Source of the DNA: Symbiodinium natans
Lineage: Eukaryota; Sar; Dinophyceae; Suessiales; Symbiodiniaceae
Direction of reading: 5' to 3'
Length of the DNA: 64,000 bases
NCBI GenBank assembly: GCA_905221605.1
Contig: CAJNDS010002590.1
Location: 869,918-933,917 of the forward strand
The notes beneath the pieces were generated by a model. The model ran no database searches. It was not told where the DNA came from and worked only from the letters and a program-made list of their open reading frames with translations. The position numbers were made by a program, and so were the translations under genes. Shown piece by piece: positions 15,944-27,700 of the stretch (positions within the stretch are counted from its first letter, which is position 1; the number at the start of each line of letters is the position of its first letter).

Positions 15944-16028
15944 TTAGAAGGCACCAAGGGGCTTGATGCAGCCGAGCTGGGCTAAAGCTTTCATGACCTC
16001 GCGCTCGGAGATCACTCCGGTATCGTAC
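15944..16028 (-). CDS. EF-hand exon, last recognised exon of the phosphatase/EF-hand gene
   Basis: After an AG acceptor the frame reads YDTGVISEREVMKALAQLG, the end of a calcium-binding loop (Glu at position 12) and its exit helix. Joined to the 16,210-16,232 exon it gives a full loop D-P-Y-D-T-G-V-I-S-E-R-E. The frame continues to TAA at 15,944-15,946. Alternatively a GT donor at 15,954 opens another intron that would reach into or across the viral element. Both readings fit what I can see. Confidence 0.65.
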
Positions 16029-16209
16029 CTTGCAGCTCCAGCAGAAGAGCAAAAGAGCAGCAGAGCCGAGCACGACACCTCGCACACCGCACCTGAAGTT
16101 CCTCTGCCTTTCCCGAATAACTGCCGGTTCGGTCTTTCCAGGAATGCAGCGAACTCCTTTTAGCAACGCCCCCTCATCCCTTGGAGCCCTTCAACTGCTG
16201 CTGGATGAC

Positions 16210-16232
16210 GGATCGATCTTCGAGAAAACGGC
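16210..16232 (-). CDS. 23-nt micro-exon opening an EF-hand loop
   Basis: A CAG acceptor at the upper end and a GT donor at the lower end bound the codons for AVFSKID plus two bases. Those two bases join the first G of the 15,944-16,028 exon to make a Pro codon and complete the loop in frame. Very short, but the exact fit of phase and motif on both sides supports it. Confidence 0.55.
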
Positions 16233-16408
16233 CTGCCCAACACAAGGCACAAAAGGAGTGGACAAGCTAAGCTGCGTTGAAAATATGCCAAATTCGGGTA
16301 GGGCAGGATGGAGCAGATTTAACTGAACAGACGGCAGCGGAACCTGCGGCTTTCTTCTTACTTTTCGGGCGCCTCTGCGCGTGTCGGACAAGCAGAAGCA
16401 TCAGGTGC

Positions 16409-16447
16409 CTGGATCTCTTTCGAGCGGCGCTCCTTGACAAACCGCAC
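16409..16447 (-). CDS. 39-nt exon, helix between two EF-hands
   Basis: Reads VRFVKERRSKEIQ between a CAG acceptor and a GC donor (GCACCT). It joins in phase to the preceding GELMKL and the following AVFSKID, forming the usual linker helix between paired EF-hands. Confidence 0.55.
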
Positions 16448-16581
16448 CTGGCGCAGCCGGACGCGTCTCCGGCAGTCTTCTGCGTCTTCAGCATCCAGAG
16501 GAAGCAGAATGAAACCAAGACTCAAGACTTGACGACGGCAGCTCTGAGACTCTACAAGCCCTCAATTCTGCCATCGGGCGC

Positions 16582-16632
16582 CAGTTTCATGAGCTCCCCC
16601 AGGCTCAGGGCCCCGGAGCGGTCCACGTCAAC
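16582..16632 (-). CDS. EF-hand exon with a perfect calcium loop
   Basis: Reads VDVDRSGALSLGELMKL. The loop D-V-D-R-S-G-A-L-S-L-G-E has every canonical ligand position. Acceptor CCAG above, GC donor (GCGCCC) below. It begins a four-exon run (16.63 to 15.94 kb) that rebuilds a complete EF-hand pair in one frame. Confidence 0.7.
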
Positions 16633-19355
16633 CTGGCGGTTCGGCCCCCAACATCCCAAAACACTGCAGCTTCGGGAAACCTAGGCAGCTTCCTTTGTCC
16701 AGCTTAAAAGGACACTACCGAATTGGGCGGAAGTAGAGGTCACACTTTCGAAAGCCCCAGCCATAGAACGAGCGTTGGGCAGACCCTCATCAGCCTGAGC
16801 TGTGAGCTGCTTTTGATCCTCCAAGGCCAGGGTATACCCGACAAGACGGAGAATCCTCAGCTGTGAAGACGGGCTTCATTTCGGACAATACGTTCTCTTT
16901 GCTGGCAAGCTCCAGCCAAGCTTAGCGTCTATAAATTCGGCGGCTAAGTTCCTCTTCAAAGCGAGCAGCTGTGGCATCTGGTCAGTGGCCAGCTCCCTTG
17001 CCTGAGAAAGGATGCACTGGGAAACGCCGCAGGCACACATGCAGGTTTCTGTCCTTTGAAACAGCAAAAACCATGTTGCGCCTGCACAACCTAGATCACG
17101 AGAACAACATCACAACAACTAGACGCCACAACTGCAGACAGCATTTGGATTGTCACCTCCCCTACCTCCTTGTGACGCAATCAGTGCAAAGAGCACAAAC
17201 TTTCCAAACAGAATGCATTCCCTATCCCTCAAGGAACCAGCCAAGAGCTTGTGCTTCAAACAGGTGGTCACAGGGCACTCGCAGACTCGAGCACACATGC
17301 AACGTGTCTAGTTGACCCATTTCCCCCGACCGCGACCCCTCCCGCCCCACCCCCCTGACATGTTGAACGGGAGCTACTCCCTCAGCACGGAGAAAGATTG
17401 CCCGGCAAAGGGGCGCCGCGCAAAGTCAGTCTCACGATGCCCGGAAAACCTGACTTTATAGCGGAACCCTGAAACAGTCGCGAGATCCGGCATAGCCCGG
17501 CATGGACTTTATAGGGAGGCTCCTACTAAGCAATTGGAACGTACGAGAGGAATGCTCGATTGGACAAGATTTCATACACAAAAGGGTGCACAAGCACAAA
17601 GCATCTGCACTTCGCAACCCCAATTTCAGATCCTCTAAAAACCCGCTAGAACCGAAATGAGAACGCTGCCAAGTGCAGCAAAGTCGAACATCAAACGCCG
17701 GCCCTACAGTACAAAGGTTGTGCCGCAGTATGCCGAACAAGTTGAGGGTTGAGGGTAGAAGAACTGCTTGTGCAGCTCATTCGGTCTGTTGACGCCAGCA
17801 ATGATTGCTCTCTGCAAGGCGAGACCATGTGCTACATGGCCAGTCCAGCGCCCCTCGGCCCAAAAGCGCGCCTCCCGCCCCCCCCCCCCCCCCCCCCCCC
17901 CCCAACCTCTGGATCCGGCTCATCTCTGAAGAAACCGGACCCCGCCAGCCATATGTTGAAACGGCAATTTGATGTGCGGAAACTCGATCCCAGCTTGGTC
18001 GTCCAGAGAAACGTTTTGTCAAGGATGACAATGCCTTGCTTTCCGGTGCGTTGCATGACCGAACAGCTGTGATGCTGCCGGCCTCTTCGTCATCATCATC
18101 ATAGCCGGAAGCGCGCGACAAAAAGGCCTCGCAACAGGCATGGGGGAAGAGCACCTAAATCCCACAAGGAGGCAGAACTCTTGGATCACTTGCTGAGCAG
18201 CGCAGGACTGCTTGGTCTGCTTGGTGGTCCACAGCAGAATTTTACCCCGCCTGGCGGACCCGCTCCATCTCCGCGGCGCAGAGGCCTCCGCTTTCTTGCT
18301 TTTTGGACTGCGGTTTCGGGTGTCAGGGGAAAGGCCCCCTCTCTGCGGAGGGCTTTTCGTCGGTTCGGCTTCTGAGCTCTTGCTGCCTTATGCTGCCTTC
18401 GCTGCTTTGCAGCAGAAATACACTTGCGGAGGCCAAAGCCCCCGAAGTTCTCTGGCATGCTCCAATCACTGCTATGCCTTCGCCCGCGGTAGCCTGACGA
18501 TAGACTGACTGACACCTCTCCAACTTCCCCTATCAAGACGTAGTTATTGAGACTCGGGAGCCTTCCCGGGCCCGGAAGATCACCAGAAACTTCCACAAGG
18601 TGCCTCCGCTCTCAGATTCGAGGGTTTCTAGGGGGATGCTTTGGTGCCTTCGGGGGGGGAGCTTTGCTACTAGGCTGTGGGGATCCAATTCCGTTCCGTG
18701 CTTTGGTGGCCCCGGAGTTCTTGAAAAACTTAACCAGGGAAACTCCAGCAGCTGTCCATGCTAGATTAGGCCTCAAAGGTTCACCCTACAAGGCGCCCGA
18801 GTCGTCAAAATTCTGGTTGTCGGTTGCCTGGCAGCAGAGAAAACCTTGCGATCATGCAGCAAGGTGCCTCTGGTCACCGAAATTCAAGGAACAAACCCGC
18901 CTGAACACATGCCTAATCTTAGCCCTTCAGGCCTAAACACCTGCAACGGTGACTCCCTGGAACAAGCCCCTCGAACCCCTATGACAATTTCGTTTAAAGT
19001 CTTGCATCTCCGGCACTGAGATCGATTTTGTTTTCGGAGCGGGGGTCCTCGGCTCTTCGAAACCCAACTGAAGTGAGACCCCTCTTTGTGACTGAAGGAC
19101 ATTACACTCAGTTGGGAAAGCCCAGCATGTCGGGATATGTCGGGTGTGGCTGCCACATAACTCCAGCCTGTTGTTGTGTCTCGCGTTCTCGAGCGCTTAA
19201 CTTTTCCTGGCCATCGAGAACGATGCCCGAGCTTTGTCGGAGTGTTTGTACCTCGCCTGCCCAGAACACCCTTATTTCCAAGATCATTTTTAGGGAAAAC
19301 ATGACAATGTCCCAAGGGCCGACCTAGATTATTACTAATAATATTCGGTCGAGGC
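16633..19355. other. Intronic or intergenic host DNA
   Basis: No convincing gene. A helix-like open stretch LLALKRNLAAEFIDAKLG lies on the minus strand near 16,920-16,980 and could be another exon, but its borders are unclear. A 26-base C-run lies at 17,878-17,903. The rest shows only chance reading frames. Confidence 0.4.
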
Positions 19356-19393
19356 TCAAGGCCAATCTCTTTGAGCACTTCGTTCACAACCGC
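19356..19393 (-). CDS. Possible EF-hand exit-helix exon
   Basis: After a GCAG acceptor the minus strand reads AVVNEVLKEIGLEP, resembling the helix that follows other loops in this gene (FLRSIGIEP, KALAQLG). The lower border is uncertain; a GC donor at 19,355 is assumed. Confidence 0.3.
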
Positions 19394-19580
19394 CTGCGCT
19401 CGGACAAAGGGGTGCCCGCGTTGATGCCAAACAGGGAGCCTGAATCAAAGCCCCAACACGCAGGACCCGTCCTCAGGCCAAACAAGCCCCAGCAGGGAGG
19501 GCATGGACCTGAAACTCTTTCGCCCTTGAGCCTGCGGAGGCTCGGGGCCTTTGCCGCCCAAGTTCAACTCAACATCTTGC

Positions 19581-19649
19581 CGCGCGCCTCCTCAGCGAAG
19601 TAGCCGCTCTTTTGCAGAAGCTTGAGCAGCTGAGTCGAAGGGATCGATT
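19581..19649 (-). CDS. Possible degenerate EF-hand exon
   Basis: Reads SIPSTQLLKLLQKSGYFAEEA between a TCAG acceptor and a GC donor (GCAAGA). The pattern matches the second half of an EF-hand plus exit helix, but loop position 12 would be Gln, so calcium binding is doubtful. Confidence 0.4.
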
Positions 19650-21596
19650 CTGAGCGCAGGCCGGCTCGGAGTTCCAGGGGCTCGGTCTTCAAAATTGGGG
19701 GGGGAGGAGGAGTGCAGGTGCATTCGGATTTCGGGCATGGGCACGCGCGCCCGGGTGTGTGTCTGCAAAAACCCCCCTTCCGCCTGGCTGACAGGCACTC
19801 TCTATCCAGAAGCGTTTGCATGTGTGGGTGGGTGGATGGGTGGGACACCGCCAAAAACATCACAATTTCATGTCCAATGCCATATTTTACGAAGTCATGC
19901 CGACGGATCCAGTCTTTTCAACAAAGCAGGGGGCAGAATGGGATGCCATTCTCCGCTTACCTACAAGTGACCCTGAACGCAACCATAGCTAGCATCCTCT
20001 TTGAGGTTGCACTATCCGACACTTTGGAACGGGAGGCTTTCCCACCGGAGGCATTTGGGATCTTTAGACTTTGACATCTCAAACTTCAACCTACCAGCGC
20101 AATAACCCCTCGTGCAGTAACAGGAAGCAAAGCTTGCGCAATATGTGGTTCATTTGCCAGTGAAGCGCTTTCGCTTGGAGCAGGGAGTGGATGTATGTAT
20201 GGCATGAAGACATCGTTGTGGAGCAATATGATGCAAGGGATATGCATGCGGGGCAGTGGTGATGACTCGGAGCATAGGAACAGCAATGCTTGAGTAGGAT
20301 GACTACTACAACATACCACACGAGCAGCACTTGAACCACAACGACAGCAACACCTGGATTACAATGCGCGTGCAGCTTTTTGGTAGCACGTCCCTCAAAC
20401 ACCACCACAACATACTTCCGCCAACAGTCACCTCTTCACATGCTGCACAACCTCCTCTTTTTCCTCGCCCTCTGGTTCGCATGAGTCACAAGATGGCTGG
20501 CTGGCATTCATTCTCTCAATCAGTGCGCGCGCCCGCGCGTGTGCGCGCACTTGCGTGCGTGTGCATGCGCCGCCTTCGGTCGGCGGCGTGCGGGATCACT
20601 CCCAGGCTTCCCTTGCAACGATCTTCAACGCCTGTTGCAGAGACGTTTTTCCAGTTCTGATCCTTCGTTTCACGCTTGCTTGCGTGGTACAACGAGTAAC
20701 ATACTACGCAAGTCCTATTCCTGTTTTGAATATCAACATGAAGCGAGACGCAGATGCACCCGAGGTGACAGCACAGCAAGGTGCACAACGTCCCAGACAA
20801 GAGACGACTGCAATGCAGGTGGATGCTGTGGGGAAGATGTTCACCGTGAACCAAATACCAGGCGTAGGCACCACAGTGATCTCAGAGTCTCCTGATGCCA
20901 GCGTAGATGCTACCAAATACAATGTGGTTGAACTTGCCTTGGCGCATTTGGGATCAACATTTCGATTGAAGTGCAATGGTAGGCATGTTCTTCACACGGC
21001 ACCAGTGTCTGCCTTGCAGCAGTTTGCAGAACTCCGATGGGTCAGTGGTCGCATGCTGGTGCCAGATGGGCCAGTCGGGAGTTCAGAGTGATTTCACCCA
21101 TTACAAACGATGTGGAGCAAGCAACGCCGGAACAGGGGCTACATACAATATGCTGCGCAGCAAACACACAGTCGCGTCCTGTCGAAATTCACATCATGAG
21201 ACCTTGCCAAGCCGTGTGCGCGTGCACGCGCATGTGCGTGCGTGTGCTTGCGTGGCGTGCGTGTGCGCGTGTGTGTACGTGAATACGCGTGTTGTTGGTT
21301 GTGGCTCGGCGTTGGGCCGTTCCCGTGCGGAAAGGAGACTCGAGCGAAACACTCTGGGAGCCAAGGATCCGCCGTCACCTCCACTTATCTCCTTGACAAG
21401 CAGCACAAGCTAACGGATCGAAAGCAAGAAGGATAGAAATGGAAGGAGGATAGACCCGATCCGGCAAAGTCGTGCATCCATTTTGGGCTTGCAGAGTCTT
21501 GGGGTGCAGAAGATGTCTTGGCTCACCAGCACACCAAATGCTGCATCTCGAGAACCCGCACCCCGGAAGCCGGTGCCCTACGCTCCTGCAGATTTC
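19650..21596. other. Host DNA with flanking alternating CG/GT tracts
   Basis: Apart from the open frame at 20,739-21,091 this stretch has no recognisable gene. It holds two alternating purine-pyrimidine tracts rich in GTGCG units (about 20,522-20,570 and 21,211-21,300), which bracket that frame. Confidence 0.4.
20739..21091 (+). CDS. Candidate open frame of unknown function (117 aa)
   Basis: An ATG-to-TGA frame of 117 codons on the strand opposite to the phosphatase gene. It begins MKRDADAPEVTAQQ and contains VGTTVISESPDASVDATKY and ELALAHLGSTFRLKCNGRHV. Composition looks protein-like but no family is recognised. The flanking CG/GT tracts could mean it sits inside a small mobile or retroposed unit. 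It may also be a chance frame. Confidence 0.3.
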
Positions 21597-21651
21597 CTTT
21601 CAACTCGGCGAGCTCGCGCACCCGAAAGAGCCGCATGCACATGAGGAACTC
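21597..21651 (-). CDS. EF-hand exit-helix exon
   Basis: After a GCAG acceptor the frame reads EFLMCMRLFRVRELAELK, the exit and linker helix of an EF-hand, continuing in phase from the 21,816-21,887 exon (IDFQ + EFLMCM). The lower border is approximate. Confidence 0.6.
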
Positions 21652-21815
21652 CTGCTTGGATTGCGAGGGCTCTTACAATAAAGCTTCGACTTGGGGGTGG
21701 GCTGTTGCAACGAGGTCCAGCTTAAGGCATTCTTTTTCTTGGAAAGCAGCAGTTCTTGTTCCTGCCAATCATTGGACTGTAAAGGTGAGCACGGCAACCC
21801 GATAATCCACAACTC

Positions 21816-21887
21816 CTGGAAGTCGATGTATCCGCTGTCGTCCAAGTCGATTGTCTCCCCCACATCCCGGCACTCCTCTCTGAACCG
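21816..21887 (-). CDS. EF-hand exon with canonical loop and apparent GA donor
   Basis: Twenty-four codons (72 nt): RFREECRDVGET followed by loop D-L-D-D-S-G-Y-I-D-F-Q-E, whose final Glu comes from the next exon. Acceptor CTGCAG above. The join that restores the motif uses CAG|GAGTTG as donor and CAG|GAGTTC as acceptor, so the intron would start with GA and is flanked by the direct repeat CAGGAGTT. Confidence 0.68.
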
Positions 21888-22061
21888 CTGCAGATTTGAG
21901 GGGCAGATCCATGGGCTGGGCTTGGGGTCAAACAATGTGACTGGTCTGGGACTTGCTGGAATTTCATGTCTTTGCCAGGAGGCTTGCAGCGAATCATCGG
22001 CGGAACCCTAAGCTGTCAACCCAGTCGGCCTCTAAGGCACCTCTAGGGCACTCAAGGCAAC

Positions 22062-22130
22062 CCTTTCCGGAAAAGCAAGTTCCTCCTCCGTGATGGGGAT
22101 GCCGCAATACATGAGAACCTGTTGGAGCTC
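22062..22130 (-). CDS. EF-hand helix exon
   Basis: Twenty-three codons between a TCAG acceptor and a GT donor, reading ELQQVLMYCGIPITEEEL followed by AFPER. This is the typical inter-loop segment of calmodulin-like proteins (EL..VL...G...TEEEL), immediately preceding the loop exon at 21,816-21,887. Confidence 0.6.
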
Positions 22131-22685
22131 CTGATGTCAGTTAGGGAGAGAAAATCGGGAACGTTCGTCGATGTTGTGTGACAGGTTTCGGTCATAGAGC
22201 TGGCCGGCATTGGCAGCCATGCAACGACAATGGCATGCACCGTGACGGCCCAGTAGTCAGAGCCCGGAAACCGACCCGACTGACATCCCCTGGAGTGTTT
22301 TGCTTCACCCCCAGCTTGACACACACTCCCTTTTTTTGCACACACACTCCCTTACTTTTCAAAAAGCGGGTGCTCCAAGACTCTCGAAAGCTCCGTTGTA
22401 GGAAGGGCTTCCGGCAGCTTCAAAATCCCGTGGGCACGCAACCGATGCCGTCTTGATCACGCCCGCACCATGTGCTGCCGACCCCCCCCCCCCCGGCCTC
22501 CCCCTGCCAGCCGGGTGAAAGGCACACAGTTCTGTTGGCGGTTGGCGCGGCTGACCAGCTCGTGCACTACACGGAAGGACCAACCGGGCGTTGGTAAGAC
22601 GATGATGAGTGAGGAGCGCAGCAGCCAGCGAACTCTGCTTCCTGCCCCGCAGCTACGTACTGCCGCGGGCAAGAATTGCTTTAGC

Positions 22686-22748
22686 GTGCTTGAAGAAGCG
22701 GGACATGTCTTGAAAACGCGCCCGGCTCTCCTTGACGTCGATTTCGTC
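22686..22748 (-). CDS. EF-hand half-loop exon
   Basis: Reads DEIDVKESRARFQDMSRFFKH after a TGAG acceptor. Loop positions 6-12 would be D-E-I-D-V-K-E, with Glu at position 12 and Ile at 8. The first half of the loop must come from an upstream exon. Lower donor taken as GC (GCTAAA). Confidence 0.5.
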
Positions 22749-24145
22749 CTCAGCATCGTGACTCAAGGTAGCTGCTTCGTAGGTATAACGACTACTCAGC
22801 CTTCTGACAGGTATCTCCGGCTCTTCCGCTACAGATGCTAGCGGCTCGGTATTGCTTCTGGACTCAGCAGCTAGATTCAATGCTTCCTGTCAAGCAAGTT
22901 TGCTACTTTTCGAGAGTTGTGCAGGCCACTTGTCCCCACTGGTCGCATCCTCTCTCTCGATTTCCAACTTACGGATGCCTAAGGGTGATGCCGCGCTCCC
23001 TAGCACCAGCCTTGCACAAGGTGGGGATATGAAAAGAGAAGCCTCGGCCTTATGCAGAGCCGTGCTTCGTGGGAGTAGGTGTCGAACTTCTGGAACACCG
23101 CCTGACCAGAATGCCAGTCTCAAGCCACTGTAGACCACCCTATAAGCCTAGACAGTCGCCGTGTTCGTGACCTTGTGGCTGAAAAAGGCTTAGTTTCTTA
23201 GTTTCTTAGTTTCTTAGTTTGAGAGCGGTCATCCAAAGCGAGTGCGTGGTTTTCTTCATAGCGGAACTCTAAAAACCCTCAACATTGCAGGTGAAAGGTC
23301 GAACACGGGGGCACTTACGTACACCAAGAACGGCAAATCTTTAGGGTTTAGGCTCGAGGCGCTTTCCTGCTTTAAAGCTCTTGCCTTTCGGGCCTAGCTG
23401 TGCTGCATGTAGAAGAAGCGGGAACCCTCAACCCCTCAAGCATGAATAAGGTGTTTCTACTTGGCCTAGGTGAACGTTCTGACCCATTCGAAAGCAGGAA
23501 CCTCGAAGCCAGCGACTTCGCTCCGGGAGAAGCCCTCGCGCTGTGCCAGGAGGGTCATCACCTGGGATACAAGGGCGTTTACGACATTGGGGGTCCTTTC
23601 TTGGGGTCCTTACTGTAAGGGGATCCTACTATTTGGGGGCCTATCTTGGGGATCCCCTATTTTCGTAAACCCCCACAACATGTTCGGAGATGCGTGGGCT
23701 TTCTGCGGGTGCTGCAAGGGCTTCCGGGCCTTGAACTTCCGAACTTCCCTCAAAGTCGGCACGGCGTGGGGGTTTAGGCTTTAACTCGGTGTCTGCCTCG
23801 AAGCTTAGGGCTTCAATTTTGCAGCTAAGGTTTTCCCGGCAAGTATTCCAGGGCATGCAGGGGCAGTGACGCTCTGGCATTCAAATCCCCCTTCTGCTGC
23901 GCGCATGACTAGAGTTTGGGGCCGAGCGGGGCCCAAAGGAAGCACGGAAACTTACCAGAGGCAAACACAGGCCAGAGGGGGGCTCTCTTACAAGTGATGA
24001 GGGGGGGGGACTGGAGCATACATAATAGTCTACCTCTCAAGGTGCTTGAGTCATGGAACTTCATGAGTGCAGAAGTCATGCCTACCACTACTTTGTGAGG
24101 GCGGCGCAGACCCCAAGGTGCTTCGTACTCACTCTCAAAAATGAC
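22749..24145. other. Intronic host DNA
   Basis: No gene recognised. It contains a tandem repeat of TTAGTTTC (23,190-23,220) and a TTTAGGG-like stretch (23,340-23,353). Confidence 0.4.
23190..23220. repeat. Tandem TTAGTTTC octamer
   Basis: Nearly four perfect copies of TTAGTTTC in a row. Confidence 0.85.
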
Positions 24146-24189
24146 CTGGCCTTGTAGAACTCATCGAAATCTAGCTCTCGGGACTGGTC
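24146..24189 (-). CDS. EF-hand half-loop exon
   Basis: Reads DQSRELDFDEFYKA between a CCAG acceptor and a GT donor. Loop positions 3-12 would be D-Q-S-R-E-L-D-F-D-E, with Glu at 12 and Leu at 8. Same strand and order as the neighbouring EF-hand exons. Confidence 0.5.
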
Positions 24190-24642
24190 CTGGCCAGGGG
24201 TTGAGTCCATGCGTCCATGCTGCCCCGGAAAGCAAACAGGAGCGTGTTGGGGCGTTGGCTTTGGTGTGCTATGGTATGCTCGTAGCAGCTTGGCGCCCAG
24301 GAAACTCCTACATGCAGTAAACTTCACCGAGCACGAAGGAGCGTCTCGCAGGCTTTGCCTCAAGGTTCAAGGTTCAGTGGCCTCGTCCACTTCTGCGATG
24401 CACTCCTCGAGCACATGTTTCCTGAGTTCAGTGCCCCCTTGTGCCTTTGAAGCTGGAGCTACACAACACCTGGACTCCCGAGAAGTTGCTCTTGGCAAAA
24501 GCCCTTGTTTTCTGAGCGATGGCCCTTAACAACAGTCGAAGTGCAGTTTTCCCACAAGTTCGGAGGCTAAACTAGGCTCACGGTGCCATCGCAGGCTCCT
24601 CTCGCATGAAGCACCTTCGTCTCGCCCCAAACACACCGAAAC

Positions 24643-24709
24643 CATGACAAGTCTCATGGGCTCAATGCCGATGGACCGGAGGAACTCCCCAAACTCGTCA
24701 GCATCCATC
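24643..24709 (-). CDS. EF-hand exit-helix exon
   Basis: After a TGAG acceptor reads MDADEFGEFLRSIGIEPMRLVM up to a GT donor (GTTTCG). MDADE matches loop positions 8-12 and FGEFLRSIGIEP the exit helix. Confidence 0.5.
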
Positions 24710-27700
24710 CTCAGCATGAAGCAATGCAGGACAAAAACTGGGCTGCTGGCGCAAAATCTCTGCTTCTTTCAAGCTCCGTCCTGCTTGTTACATCTTGTGG
24801 CATCTTAAGTCTTGAGGCTGTTGATGTGCAGCCCTCATCCGTATGACCCCTGTGTCATCCAATTCTCACGAGGCCGGACTGACTTCTTGTCTCAGTGAAG
24901 TGCTGTGCCATGTCCGAAGGCTACCTAGCAGGGCGTGCGGAAGCTAAAGTCGACCGTAGAAGGACGAAACCCAACCCACTTTGTGTTGCCCTTTTGGCTG
25001 GCATCTGTCTCCAGGACCGGGTGTGGAGATCCCCCCGGGGGGCTTGCTGACAGAAGCTCAGGTTGAGTAGCTCGTGGGTTCAGGCATCAAACTAGTCGAG
25101 TAGGTGGTCGTAGCTCAGAGAAACCCCTATTTCAGGGAACCATCTGGTCTTGCTAGTTGTGTTTTCAGATCATGCTTCGAAGCATCCTCTCTCACAATCG
25201 TGTCTTGTGATGTCATCCTTTCTGTGCTTGCTACCCCTTGTTCCTGTAGCAACTATCTGTCGATGACAAGCCGCCCGAGGGAAAAATAGAAGAGGTCTTG
25301 AGATGCCAGGCTTGTCAGAGACACGCCAAAGAAACATCTTCTGGCTCAACGGCTTCTTTCCCTCTGCCGGTGCTTGAGTAGAGGCAAGAGGATAAATCCT
25401 CACCTTTCTTTTGCGTCTCTCCGACAACCAACCCTTCCGGCAGAAACCTCGTGGACCTCGAATTCAAAGGCCCGGCTGTTGTGTCTCGGCTTGGCGGCCT
25501 CAGACGGCCAGACGAATCCGCCTGGAGTGCTTGAAACGATTGATGGCGCTCCCCAACCTTCCCAACCCCCCCGCTTCCTGCCTACCACGACTGCAGGTTG
25601 CCCAAGATGTGCGAGGACACGTGTAAATGCTGGCCATTGCATCACATGTCAGAAACAGATCCTACCTTGTACTTCAAACAGCCAGGGCCCCGAATCCGAG
25701 CTGCCTTCGGGGTTTTGAGCTCAGCATCAGCCTTGAGCGGACTGTGCAGAACTCTTAGCGCGTTGCGGCACGTGCCATTTTGGAACAGCCTATAATCCAA
25801 AGAAACATGCCTGAATCTTGTATCAGGACCCAGGGTAACAGACGAAACCCGACAGGATCCGGTACAGTGTCTATGAATGTCTAGGATCCTTCGCGCGCGA
25901 TGCTCTGCGTCCCGGCAGCGTATCAGTATCCTCTGGAGACTGACCTTGCCCCTCCTTGGGCTTTTCCATGAGACTCATGCGACACTCACGATGAAAAGCA
26001 GATCCTGCACAGGAATGCGCGGGTCGATGAGCAGACGTGTATAAACCCGGTGCTACGATATGCTATGAAGCCAAATGTATTTGCTGGCCCGGCTGCGCAC
26101 CAAGACCAGATGCAGGCATCGGCCGTACTGGTCTTCGTGCGGCTCTCCCAAGTGCAGGGCTTCAGCTAATTTCGGTGACCAAATTTGGGGGCCCCATGGA
26201 GTTCGGGACTGCAGTAAGTTCTAGAAGACCACCTCAAAAGGCCCGGTGAAATTTGGGAACCGTCCCACTGGCGAATATGGATTGTCGGCGGAGGCAGAGG
26301 GCTAGAGCGGCCGCAAGATCTTCTCTTAAATCTTCACGTCATGGTCTGTGGGAAGGGCAAACTGGGCCAGTGAGAGAACAATGACAACATGGCTCTATCC
26401 CAGCGCGGGCTGAGGGGGAGTTGCGTGTAGCGGTTGAGCATCTTCGATTAATTCGATTCAGGACGCATGGATCACTTGCCGCTCTCTCCCTTGGCTTCGC
26501 CGAGCCTCCCGCATGGCGACCAACGAGCTTCAGGTGCTCGCGACTGCGATTTTTTGGGGACGTCGTCCCAGTGCACGCCCAGCGCTGCATGAGAAAAAGG
26601 GGGGGGGTGAGAGTGTAAAACTTAAGCCAAACAGCCCTTTCCTCGGTGTCCAGGCCCAAAGAAGCAGTTGCAAAGGGACTCAGACAAGGCCGCCTATGCA
26701 GCTTTATGATACAGGCCTTGCCTTTGCATGATCTCCATACACTGACATTAAACTCGCAGGTGCACGCATATAGACCAATCTTGCATCTCTTCAGCTAGCC
26801 TTCCTGTTCGGACCCGACCGCCGACGGCCAAAGAGCCATTTGCGTCCGTGAAAAGCCAAGGGAAAACAGTACGCCTGCTTTAGAAGGCGTTGCAGCACCC
26901 TTGCTAAAACGTCCTCCACATTTGAGGGTGTTGGTCTGGCTCAAGCTTTCTCTGGTTTGTAAGGCGGCTGTAGGGTCTCAGGCTTTGAGGGTGCTCTTGT
27001 GTCCTCTTCACTACGCTTCTTGTTGCAGGGCGACCTCAAAAGTTGCGCGTGGTGTGCTTCGGGAACTACATTGTAACAATGTTCTTGGACAGACTTCAAG
27101 GCCTGGCAGAAATACGATTCAATCAGCAGCTTCAAGGAATTCAGGCCCTTCATGAGCTAAGAAACATCAGACCTCACTTGCTCTTTAGTTCAGAGGGTCT
27201 CTATGGCTGGAGGTTTTTGGCAAGTTTCGTTCAAATAGGGCGGGTTCCGGGGCTCTATCGCGCAAGGGTGGTGCCAGAGGCATATGCGACACACCCAAAT
27301 GGGTGGACCAGACATCGTCGTCGAGCCCAGCTGCATTAATCACCCTGGCGTCCCGAAACTGGCACTTTCATGTTTTCACGTGGATTTACGACCGAGATTC
27401 TTTGAAAGTCTTCTAAGAGAGAGCTAAGGCCAGGAAGGGTTATCTTACAGTGCCAGCGCCTCGTCATTGTGTACCTGCAGTGTTGGCTTAGGTCCAGGCA
27501 TGATTTAAGATTGCTGAGCACGCTTCATGTGTAGATGGGCCTTTTGAAAGGCTGATGCTGCTCGGGGCTCGGACAACATGCCATACGACTATCTCTCTTG
27601 TTTACGATGCTGTGTACCATTTTTTTTATCATAAGGCCCAGAGGGTGCCTTGAAGTGCAATGAGATCCTAGTTTGGCTCCCAGCGAAGCGGTGAAGAATC

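Noticed and set aside
15527-15957. Two Gly-rich minus-strand frames of 121 and 134 codons across the junction
   Set aside because: The Gly runs come from translating C homopolymers; they straddle the viral-host boundary and overlap the EF-hand exon.
18054-18110. Asp-rich GYDDDDEEAGSIT on the minus strand as an EF-hand
   Set aside because: Loop position 12 is not acidic and ligand spacing does not fit; probably a GAT-repeat artefact.
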